Positions 1 through 5,534 are shown, numbered from the stretch's first letter. The stretch is DNA of 6,095 nt from Halanaerobium sp. (GCA_003070825.1 QBLP01000116.1:1-6095); one strand, 5' to 3'. Notes: generated from the sequence alone by a model not told the origin. A program made the numbers and translations.

Positions 1-1
1 G

Positions 2-1474
2 GAAAATATAGAATCAATATATTATATTGAAACAAATCGAACGTTTACCCTGCTGAGAAAATATGCCTGGATTTTTACTTTAACCGTTGCAATCGGAGGG
101 CTCTGGTTTCCAAAGTTTGGACTTTTTGTACTGCCGGTAATTGCGGGGCTTTCTTTGACATCGTTTTTTAAAGGCCGCTACTGGTGTGGAAATATCTGTC
201 CCCATGGAAGTTTATTTGACTCAGTACTGCTGCAGTTTAGTAAAAATAGAGAGATCCCACATTTTTTTAAATCAAAATTTTTAAGAATTTCTTTTTTCTT
301 ATTTTTTTCCTTCCAAATTGGAAGAAAATTGGTCAGTGTCATAAACATTTATGGTCAGGCCCCATTTCTTGACAAATTGGGCTTTATTTTTGTAGCCAGT
401 TATTTAATGGTAACAGTTTTAGGTGGGATAACCTCTTTTTTTTATTCTCCCAGAACCTGGTGTCAATTTTGTCCAATGGGCAGCATCCAGCATATGAGTT
501 ATAAAGCTGGAAAAAACCTTGGCATTAACAATGAGACTGATGCTAAAGTAACTATAGAGTCTACTGATCTCTGTCATGAATGTGGAATGTGTGCTCGAGT
601 CTGTCCGATGCAGCTTGATCCATATTTAGAGTGGAATGAAGATGGTCAGCTGGATAACGAGAAATGTATTCGCTGTAATACCTGTGTGGAAAACTGTCCG
701 GCAGGAATTTTAGAGATAAAAAATAACTCAGCTGATGAATTTAATATCTGGGAAGAAGGAGAACTTGATTATTATCACAAGGATAATATCAGGGCAAAAA
801 TCGAAGAAATAAGAGAGCTTTCTGGAAATATCAAAGAATTTTCTTTCAGACTAATGGAGCCACCCCACATCGATGTAGAAGCAGGCCAGTTTATACTGGT
901 AAAAGTCTCTGATAAACATCAGATGTATAGAGCTTATTCAATCGCTGGAATAGAGGATGATGGCAGTTTGATTAAGGTAACAGTAATGAGAATTACAGAT
1001 GGTTATGGAACCAGCATTATCTTCTCAGATTTTGAAGAGGGACAGGTAATTGAACTTAAGGGACCAATGGGGCACGAATTAGTAGTTGACAAAGATGCAG
1101 AAGATGTAATGCTTGTTGGGGGAGGAATTGGAATTACACCCTTTATACCAATCGTTGAAGATATAGTCCACAATGATAATCACATAAAAAATGCAAAGTT
1201 AATTTATGGGGTTAACGAGGAAGATCAGTTCCTCTACCGAGACTTTTTTGAGGAAATGGATGCAGAATCTGATAAATTTGATTTTGTTCCGGTCGTTGCC
1301 TTTGATGACAACTGGAATGGAGAAAAGGGATTTGTCACTGATGTGATGGATAAATATGAGCTTGATGACTATAAAATATATATGTGTGGACCGGGGCCAA
1401 TGGAGGCTGCAGCCAGACAGCTCTTAGAAGAAAAGGATTTTGATCAGAGCCACATCTATGCCGAATCTACTTAA
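2..1474 (+). CDS. Fused NapH/CcoG-like membrane 4Fe-4S protein with FNR-type FAD/NAD(P)H reductase domain (5' partial)
   Basis: The frame is open from base 2 with no stop and no ATG, GTG or TTG before the TTG at 155, so the gene starts left of the window; 490 residues are visible, numbered from base 2. Order: hydrophobic segments around residues 22-52, a CxxxCP motif (C62, C66), more hydrophobic segments around 94-106 and 125-145, then a CxxCP motif (C154, C157), as in NapH/NosR/CcoG-type membrane iron-sulfur proteins. Two ferredoxin motifs follow, each CxxCxxCxxxCP (C191/194/197/201 and C222/225/228/232). The C-terminal part is a ferredoxin-NADP reductase-like module: FAD motif RAYS at 310-313, nucleotide motif GGGIGITP at about 373-380, and CGPGPM at 462-467. 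No plant-type [2Fe-2S] cysteines follow, unlike PyrK. The likely role, by inference, is moving electrons between NAD(P)H, FAD, the [4Fe-4S] clusters and a membrane partner. Substrate and direction are unknown. Confidence 0.9.
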   Translation, partial: ENIESIYYIETNRTFTLLRKYAWIFTLTVAIGGLWFPKFGLFVLPVIAGLSLTSFFKGRYWCGNICPHGSLFDSVLLQFSKNREIPHFFKSKFLRISFFLFFSFQIGRKLVSVINIYGQAPFLDKLGFIFVASYLMVTVLGGITSFFYSPRTWCQFCPMGSIQHMSYKAGKNLGINNETDAKVTIESTDLCHECGMCARVCPMQLDPYLEWNEDGQLDNEKCIRCNTCVENCPAGILEIKNNSADEFNIWEEGELDYYHKDNIRAKIEEIRELSGNIKEFSFRLMEPPHIDVEAGQFILVKVSDKHQMYRAYSIAGIEDDGSLIKVTVMRITDGYGTSIIFSDFEEGQVIELKGPMGHELVVDKDAEDVMLVGGGIGITPFIPIVEDIVHNDNHIKNAKLIYGVNEEDQFLYRDFFEEMDAESDKFDFVPVVAFDDNWNGEKGFVTDVMDKYELDDYKIYMCGPGPMEAAARQLLEEKDFDQSHIYAEST

Positions 1475-1481
1475 ATTTAAG
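1470..1481. repeat. 12-bp perfect palindrome across two convergent stop codons
   Basis: CTTAAATTTAAG reads the same on both strands. It contains the TAA stop of the rightward oxidoreductase gene (1472-1474) and the TAA stop of the leftward FlhB-like gene (1477-1479). It is too short and A+T-rich to be a convincing intrinsic terminator. Confidence 0.75.
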
Positions 1482-1758
1482 ACTGCAGATCTTCCAGATC
1501 ATAAAAGAAAGAAAGTATTTCTGCGATAACAGTATATAATTCTTCGGGAATTTCATCTCCGATATTTAGTTCAGCCAGAACCTGGACAACATCCTTATCT
1601 TCTCTAATTGGGATGTTTTCCTGTCTGGCTTTTTTTATTATCATCTCCGCTATACTTCCCTTACCACTGGCAATAATTTTTGGAGCTCGATCAGTATTTT
1701 GATTATATTTTAAAGCAACTGTTTTTTTAGTTTCAGAGTTTTTTTTATCTGCTGTCAT
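1477..1758 (-). CDS. ylqH: Stand-alone FlhB C-terminal-domain protein (YlqH-like export-switch protein)
   Basis: This 93-residue protein matches the cytoplasmic C-terminal domain of FlhB/YscU, the type III export gate component that switches substrate class after self-cleavage. Family landmarks are VALKY (14-18), APKIIASG (25-32), the helix leading to the conserved IP (49-50), and IGDEIPEELYTVIAEIL (66-82). It has no membrane segments, so it is presumably cytoplasmic. The NPTH self-cleavage motif that should lie just before VALKY is replaced by SETK (8-11), so it resembles a pre-cleaved FlhB fragment and should not self-cleave. The start is supported by GAGGT seven bases upstream (minus strand, about 1766-1770). 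It lies 63 bp downstream of the FliK-like gene on the same strand with no clear promoter between, so they are probably co-transcribed. The pairing equals ylqG-ylqH in Bacillus. Whether it acts in flagellar export is inference. Confidence 0.9.
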   Translation of the reverse strand: MTADKKNSETKKTVALKYNQNTDRAPKIIASGKGSIAEMIIKKARQENIPIREDKDVVQVLAELNIGDEIPEELYTVIAEILSFFYDLEDLQS

Positions 1759-1765
1759 CTTTATT

Positions 1766-1770
1766 ACCTC
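1766..1770 (-). promoter_or_regulatory. Ribosome binding site of the FlhB-like gene
   Basis: On the minus strand GAGGT is followed by seven bases and then ATG (1758-1756). This fixes the start of the small FlhB-like protein. Confidence 0.7.
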
Positions 1771-1821
1771 ATTCCAAAAGTTATGAATTATAATTTAAAA
1801 ACTTATTTTGCAGCGATTAAG

Positions 1822-3444
1822 TTAGATCTTAATATCTATATGTCTGTACTGACCTTCCTCGTCAAGTTCGTTTAACTCATTTAAAATCAATTTATTAAAA
1901 AACTGATTTTTTTCTTCAGCTAGATTACTAAAATTCTTGATTCGAACACTGTTAATCTTAAATCCTTCCTGCTTTAGAGCCGACTGTAGTCTGCCAAAAT
2001 TTGATTCAATTAAATTTGCAGTCTGAGCACTTTCAGTAAAAAAAGTAGTCTTAATATTTTTCTGATCGACATTAACTTTTGTCTGAATTGGTCCTATATT
2101 TTCGAATTCTAAGATAAAAGAGATATTATAGCCTTTATTAGAATTCTGACTGCCAGCACCATCACTTTCTTCCTTTTCCACCTTTAAAAGCAGAGAGGAT
2201 AATTTATTATTCGGCAGCTGCACAGGAATTTCTAGGGCGAGCATCAGGGGTGAATTTTGATTCTGCTGCTGCAGATTGATCAATTTCTGGCCCAGAATAT
2301 TGTCTGCTATTTTTTCTTCATTTTCCCCGCCGGTTTTATTAAATAGAGAGAGAATCTGGTTTGAAATTTTACTCTGAGCAGCTAGGCTTTCTGCAATTTC
2401 TGAGCTGGAAGAGCTTAGATTGACAGCTGTTTCCGTTTCACTGAGCAGGGGAAAATCTTGATTATTCAAATTGGTTAAGATTTGACTTTTATCAGTTAAA
2501 TTTTCAGCAAACTGATTAATGTTTCCTTCAAAATGAGCTGCTGTTTCTCTGATTATGCTTTCTGTGAGGGGCAGCTGATTATTTTCGAGGAAGGAAAAAG
2601 CTTTTAAAAGTGCGAGCTTTTCGGCACTTCCTTCAATGTTATTATCAGCCAGAAAATTATTTAGAATTTTAAGCGTATCCTGATCAAAATTCTGGCCGAG
2701 GCTCTTAAAATTATTTAAAATCAAATTTTTAATTTCCTGGTCCAGCTGATTAAAATTATTCAAAATCTGAGGGTTAAGGTTCTGATTTTCAGTCAGCTCT
2801 GCTGGAATATCAGCTGTAGATTCCAGATTACCGCTGAGGGAATTTAAGGAGCCAAGATCAGCATTAGATAAAGCTTCCTGGTTGGCCTCAGCCTGAATCT
2901 GCTGGTTTAAATTATCAAAGTTGAGCAGAGAACTTTTTAGATCGGCTAACTCCAGATCACTAAGCAGATTATTCAGCTGCTCCTGAGATAATGTATTATC
3001 TGAACCCATAAACTGCTCGAGCATCGAACTGAGATTTCCATTACTATTAAAAACTGAGCGCAGACCACTGATTAGCTTTTCCGAAAGGGGAAGCCCATTA
3101 CTTTCCAAAAAGGCAAAGGCTTTGATCACAGCCATTTTATCTTCTGCAGCTGTGGCCGGATTCTGATCAAGGTACTGAAGCAGGCTGCCGACAGTTTTTT
3201 CGCTGAGGGGCATCTCCAGTTTAGCCCAGCTGTCTAAAAGCATTTTTTGGGTATCATCTTCGAGAGAAGCCAGCAGACGAAAAATTTCAGGCAGCAGTTC
3301 AGCACTCTCACTTTTAGCCTGGCTCTCATCAGTGCTGATATTATCTGTGTTTAAAGCCTGTCTGAGCATTCCTATATCGAGTTTTCTAATTGGTGCCAGA
3401 CCATTTAAGTCCATAAATTTCACTCCCGGGATATTATATTCCAT
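1822..3444 (-). CDS. FliK-like flagellar hook-length-control-type protein with duplicated helical modules (YlqG-like)
   Basis: The protein has 540 residues, is Q/N/L/S-rich, and has no signal peptide or membrane segment. Residues about 395-505 resemble the C-terminal domain of FliK (Flg_hook type): a hydrophobic strand region, a NIGPIQTKV segment at 449-457 matching the family's LGxVxVxL, and FGRLQSALKQEGFKINSVRI (483-502) matching the Lr..L...G closing helix. FliK measures hook length and meets the C-terminal domain of FlhB to switch export; the next gene encodes just such an FlhB domain, which supports the call. The N-terminal half holds two copies of a module of about 85 residues, near 60-145 and 233-318, aligned without gaps at a shift of 173; each has two helical units with a PLSEK/PLTES-like turn. 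Codon 11 (ATG at 3414) is an alternative start. The family is divergent, so a role other than hook length is possible. Confidence 0.8.
   Translation of the reverse strand: MEYNIPGVKFMDLNGLAPIRKLDIGMLRQALNTDNISTDESQAKSESAELLPEIFRLLASLEDDTQKMLLDSWAKLEMPLSEKTVGSLLQYLDQNPATAAEDKMAVIKAFAFLESNGLPLSEKLISGLRSVFNSNGNLSSMLEQFMGSDNTLSQEQLNNLLSDLELADLKSSLLNFDNLNQQIQAEANQEALSNADLGSLNSLSGNLESTADIPAELTENQNLNPQILNNFNQLDQEIKNLILNNFKSLGQNFDQDTLKILNNFLADNNIEGSAEKLALLKAFSFLENNQLPLTESIIRETAAHFEGNINQFAENLTDKSQILTNLNNQDFPLLSETETAVNLSSSSSEIAESLAAQSKISNQILSLFNKTGGENEEKIADNILGQKLINLQQQNQNSPLMLALEIPVQLPNNKLSSLLLKVEKEESDGAGSQNSNKGYNISFILEFENIGPIQTKVNVDQKNIKTTFFTESAQTANLIESNFGRLQSALKQEGFKINSVRIKNFSNLAEEKNQFFNKLILNELNELDEEGQYRHIDIKI
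3412..3427 (-). promoter_or_regulatory. Possible alternative ribosome binding site and start for the FliK-like gene
   Basis: On the minus strand GGGAG (3427-3423) precedes ATG at 3414-3412 by eight bases. The longer start at 3444 has only a weaker AAAGAG upstream (about 3458-3453, six bases from the ATG). The shorter protein would begin MDLNGLAPIRKL and lose ten residues. Confidence 0.5.
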
Positions 3445-3472
3445 TACTTACTCTTTATTTCGATAAAATTGA

Positions 3473-3501
3473 TTGAAATCCTCTAAAAACTCATATATTA
3501 T
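3473..3501 (+). promoter_or_regulatory. Sigma-A-type promoter for the Cys-rich/AIM24 operon
   Basis: TTGAAA (3473-3478), a 17-bp spacer, then TATTAT (3496-3501); each box matches the consensus at five of six positions. Transcription would begin near 3508 and give a leader of about 92 bases before the ATG at 3600. Confidence 0.6.
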
Positions 3502-3529
3502 TATAGCAGAGGTTAAGAATCTCTTTAAA
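3500..3529 (-). promoter_or_regulatory. Extended -10 promoter for the FliK-like/FlhB-like pair
   Basis: On the minus strand TGCTATAAT (3508-3500) is a perfect -10 with the TG extension. TTTAAA (3529-3524) lies 18 bp upstream as a weak -35. Transcription would begin near 3493, about 49 bases before the ATG at 3444. It reads as a housekeeping promoter, not a flagellar sigma-D promoter. Confidence 0.6.
3508..3524. repeat. Imperfect 17-bp inverted repeat in the divergent promoter region
   Basis: AGAGGTT and AATCTCT flank a 3-base centre (3515-3517), with one mismatch in DNA that becomes a G-U pair in RNA. It occupies the spacer of the leftward promoter and the predicted start point of the rightward one. 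It could be an operator for both, or a 5' hairpin on the rightward transcript. Confidence 0.5.
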
Positions 3530-3563
3530 GATTATTTTCAAATAAAAAATTAAATTACTCTAT

Positions 3564-3581
3564 TTTTATAAATTTATAAAA
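3564..3581. repeat. 18-bp A/T palindrome upstream of a ribosome binding site
   Basis: A perfect self-complementary A/T sequence made of two TTTATAAA palindromes back to back (3565-3580), extended by one pair on each side. It ends four bases before the Shine-Dalgarno of the Cys-rich gene. In A+T-rich DNA such palindromes arise easily, so a function is unproven. Confidence 0.6.
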
Positions 3582-3585
3582 TCGT

Positions 3586-3593
3586 AAAGGAGG
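3586..3593 (+). promoter_or_regulatory. Strong ribosome binding site of the Cys-rich HMA-like gene
   Basis: AAAGGAGG, a near-perfect complement to the 16S rRNA tail, lies six bases before ATG at 3600. It fixes the start and argues that this small ORF is a real, well-translated gene. Confidence 0.85.
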
Positions 3594-3599
3594 TTAATC

Positions 3600-3905
3600 A
3601 TGTCTGATAAATGTGGAAACTGCGGCTGTGGTTCACATAATGCAGATGATAACTGTGCCAGCCAGCAGTTGAGTGAGGAAGAATTGGAAAAGATATTAAA
3701 AGAAAAATCAGAACACAGCAGGAAATATACTGTTGAATATAGAATTAGTCTGCAGGAGATGAAATGTGAGGCTGAGGTTTTAATTGATCGGGTTAAAGCT
3801 TATACAGGAATCGTTGACGAAATTGAATTTACCGAAGAAGAATTAATAATATCCTACGATGATCGTTTAATAACCCCGGCTGAAATTTCTGATCTAGTCC
3901 AATAA
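3600..3905 (+). CDS. Small Cys-rich protein with an HMA-like (CopZ-type) C-terminal domain
   Basis: This 101-residue protein is not one I can name. The N-terminus is Cys-rich, with a CxxCxC cluster (C5, C8, C10), H13 and C19, suited to binding metal. An acidic/charged helix follows (23-40). Residues 43-100 fit the beta-alpha-beta-beta-alpha-beta plan of heavy-metal-associated domains: strand YTVEYRIS, EMKCEAE (53-59) where HMA proteins have GMxCxxC, a helix, TGI (69-71) like the family's PGV, strand LIISYDD, and ITPAEISDLV like the closing helix. The second Cys of the metal-site CxxC is Glu59, so the usual site is altered. No signal peptide; probably cytoplasmic. It has a strong ribosome binding site and is 18 bp from the AIM24-family gene downstream, so the two are likely co-transcribed. 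Metal handling is inference from fold and cysteines. Confidence 0.75.
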   Translation: MSDKCGNCGCGSHNADDNCASQQLSEEELEKILKEKSEHSRKYTVEYRISLQEMKCEAEVLIDRVKAYTGIVDEIEFTEEELIISYDDRLITPAEISDLVQ

Positions 3906-3911
3906 AAGAAA

Positions 3912-3918
3912 AGAGGAG
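3912..3918 (+). promoter_or_regulatory. Ribosome binding site of the AIM24-family gene
   Basis: AGAGGAG lies five bases before ATG at 3924, inside the 18-bp gap after the upstream gene. Confidence 0.75.
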
Positions 3919-3923
3919 ATTTA

Positions 3924-4721
3924 ATGCTGAGCCATGAGATTGATTACGAAATTATAGGTGATGATATGCAGGTTGTGGAAGTTGAACTGGATCCTGAAGA
4001 AACAGTGATTGCTGAAGCAGGAGCAATGAACTGGATGGATAATGGGATTTCTTTTGAGGCCAAGATGGGAGATGGAACTGAGGTAGATAAGTCGATTTTA
4101 GGAAAAATATTTGGAGCCGGCAAGCGAGCTATTACCGGTGAATCAATATTTATGACTCATTTTACCAATAAGGATTACGGCAAAAAGAAAATAGCCTTTG
4201 CCGCTCCTTATCCCGGTAAAATCATTGCCCTTGACCTGGCAGAAATGCCGCAGAATCAGTTTACCTGTCAGAAAGATGCTTTTTTATGTGCTGCTCTGGG
4301 AACAAAGGTAGATATAACATTTAGTAAGCGTTTTGGTAGTGGACTATTTGGCGGCGAAGGTTTTATTCTACAGAAGTTAAGTGGTGACGGCAGAGCCTTT
4401 GTTCATGCCGGGGGAACAGTGGTCAAAAAAGAACTAAAAAACGAAAAACTTAAAGTAGATACTGGTTGTCTGGTCGGTTTTACGTCTGGTATTGATTACA
4501 GCATTGAGCGAGCAGGTGAATTAAAGTCCATGCTCTTTGGTGGGGAAGGTTTATTTTTAGCCACCCTGCAGGGGACAGGTACAGTTTATCTGCAGAGTCT
4601 GCCATTTTCCAGACTTGCAGATCGAATTATTAAAAGCGCACCTCGAGTTTCGGGCAAACAAAAGGGAGAGGGTTCTGTACTGGGACAGATCGGTAATATG
4701 CTGGATGGGGATAATTTTTAA
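3924..4721 (+). CDS. AIM24/TIGR00266 family protein
   Basis: The 265-residue length and whole-protein pattern match the bacterial TIGR00266 (DUF124) family, related to mitochondrial AIM24. Landmarks: VIAEAGAMNWMD (28-39) near the N-terminus, a GKIFGAGKRAITGESIFMTHF stretch at 60-80, AAPYPGKIIALDL (93-105), and two related segments of the beta-barrel fold, GSGLFGGEGFILQKLSGDGR (138-157) and FGGEGLFLATLQGTG (205-219). The C-terminus (after about 240) is a flexible Gly-rich tail. There is no signal peptide or membrane helix. The biochemical role of bacterial members is not established; I do not assign one. It is the second gene of an operon with the Cys-rich HMA-like protein. No terminator is visible after it, so transcription may continue into the HD-domain gene. 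Confidence 0.92.
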   Translation: MLSHEIDYEIIGDDMQVVEVELDPEETVIAEAGAMNWMDNGISFEAKMGDGTEVDKSILGKIFGAGKRAITGESIFMTHFTNKDYGKKKIAFAAPYPGKIIALDLAEMPQNQFTCQKDAFLCAALGTKVDITFSKRFGSGLFGGEGFILQKLSGDGRAFVHAGGTVVKKELKNEKLKVDTGCLVGFTSGIDYSIERAGELKSMLFGGEGLFLATLQGTGTVYLQSLPFSRLADRIIKSAPRVSGKQKGEGSVLGQIGNMLDGDNF

Positions 4722-4742
4722 TCAAATTGTAATCTCTTTAAC

Positions 4743-4771
4743 TTGCAAAGCCTCCCTGAATATTAGATAAT
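4743..4771 (+). promoter_or_regulatory. Sigma-A-type promoter for the HD-domain/fxsA unit
   Basis: TTGCAA (4743-4748), 17-bp spacer, GATAAT (4766-4771). The start point would be near 4778, with a leader of about 54 bases to ATG at 4832. Confidence 0.6.
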
Positions 4772-4803
4772 GTATATTAATACCTATAAAATTAATAATA
4801 TAC
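4772..4803. repeat. AT-rich inverted repeat at the start of the HD-gene leader
   Basis: Arms 4772-4782 and 4793-4803 match at 10 of 11 positions (GTATATTAATA against its complement) around a 10-base centre. It starts directly after the -10 box, where a repressor site or a transcript 5' hairpin could lie. Confidence 0.5.
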
Positions 4804-4817
4804 TGAAAAAATAAATA

Positions 4818-4824
4818 AGGGAGG
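4818..4824 (+). promoter_or_regulatory. Ribosome binding site of the HD-domain gene
   Basis: AGGGAGG lies seven bases before ATG at 4832. The same seven bases are perfectly complementary to CCTCCCT at 4751-4757. Confidence 0.8.
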
Positions 4825-4831
4825 TAATAGA

Positions 4832-5509
4832 ATGTTAACTTTAAAAGAGATAAAAGCCAATCCTGATTTTCAGCATATGATCAAAGAAGCAAATCATTAT
4901 CTGTCAGAAAAAGGATATACAGAACACGGTTTTCGTCATGTTAATTTTGTCTCTGATACCACCAAAAGAATTCTAAAAGACTTAGGTTTTGATAAAAAAA
5001 CAGTTGAACTGGGAGCTATTGCCGGTTACCTGCATGATGTGGGCAACATGTTTAATCGCAAACACCATGGAATATCAGGTGCCAATATAGTCTATACTGA
5101 ACTGCGCCGGCTGGATGTTCCTTTAGAAGATATAACAAAAATAACAACAGCAATTGCCAATCATGATGTAGAGATTGGTCAGGCTGTAAGTCCTATTACT
5201 GCTGCCCTGATTCTGGCTGATAAGAGTGATGCTCACAGAACCAGGGTTAATAAAAAGGATTCTACTTTTATCCATGATCGGGTAAATCTGGCTATCAGAG
5301 ATTCAAAGATTTCTGTAGATGCGGAAGAAGAAACAATCACCTTAAGTATCGATTATGATTCTTCGATCAGTCAGGTAATGGACTATTTCGAAATTTATTT
5401 ATACCGAATGGAACTGTGTAAGGAGGCAGCAAAGTATTTAGGCTGCAGATTCAGACTATTGATCAATGAGCTTGAGCTTTTAGGTCATGTTAATTATCAG
5501 GAAAGTTAA
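4832..5509 (+). CDS. HD-domain phosphohydrolase
   Basis: This 225-residue protein carries the metal-binding signature of the HD superfamily: H36 (in HGFRHVNFV), H68-D69 (in YLHDVGN), H78/H79, H111 (in ANHDVEIG), and D130 (in ILADKSDAHR). The set H, HD, H, H, D, resembling that of YqeK-type HD proteins, suggests a two-metal phosphohydrolase or phosphodiesterase acting on nucleotides. The substrate cannot be read from sequence. The HD core spans about 15-140. Residues 158-180 look like two beta-strands and 183-217 like helices, an extension of unknown role. No membrane segment is seen. The start is fixed by AGGGAGG. The fxsA gene follows 38 bp later with its own ribosome binding site, so they are likely co-transcribed. 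Regulation is probably from the promoter at 4743-4771. Confidence 0.9.
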   Translation: MLTLKEIKANPDFQHMIKEANHYLSEKGYTEHGFRHVNFVSDTTKRILKDLGFDKKTVELGAIAGYLHDVGNMFNRKHHGISGANIVYTELRRLDVPLEDITKITTAIANHDVEIGQAVSPITAALILADKSDAHRTRVNKKDSTFIHDRVNLAIRDSKISVDAEEETITLSIDYDSSISQVMDYFEIYLYRMELCKEAAKYLGCRFRLLINELELLGHVNYQES

Positions 5510-5534
5510 TGAAAATAAATTATGTAATTTAATT

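Noticed and set aside
1225..1474. Reading the C-terminal reductase part as PyrK (dihydroorotate dehydrogenase electron-transfer subunit)
   Set aside because: The C-terminal [2Fe-2S] cysteine motif of PyrK is absent and the domain is fused to membrane and ferredoxin parts.
1488..1500. GATCT/AGATC inverted repeat as a terminator for the oxidoreductase gene
   Set aside because: The stem is 5 bp with no T run after it, and it lies in the coding sequence of the opposite gene.
1759..1821. Separate promoter for the FlhB-like gene (a TATAAT on the minus strand in the gap)
   Set aside because: No acceptable -35 at 16-18 bp and no TG extension; A+T-rich DNA yields such boxes by chance.
2341..2530. 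Ser/Gln/Asn-rich stretch of the FliK-like protein as a frameshifted or non-coding region
   Set aside because: The frame stays open throughout, and low-complexity Q/N/S-rich linkers are normal in FliK-type proteins.
4736..4750. CTTT/AAAG hairpin as terminator of the AIM24 gene
   Set aside because: Only four A+T-rich pairs with a 7-base loop and no following T run.
4726..4757. Short leftward ORF (TTG start after AGGGAGG on the minus strand)
   Set aside because: It would encode only about eight residues before a stop; the AGGGAGG there is better explained as the complement of the HD-gene ribosome site.
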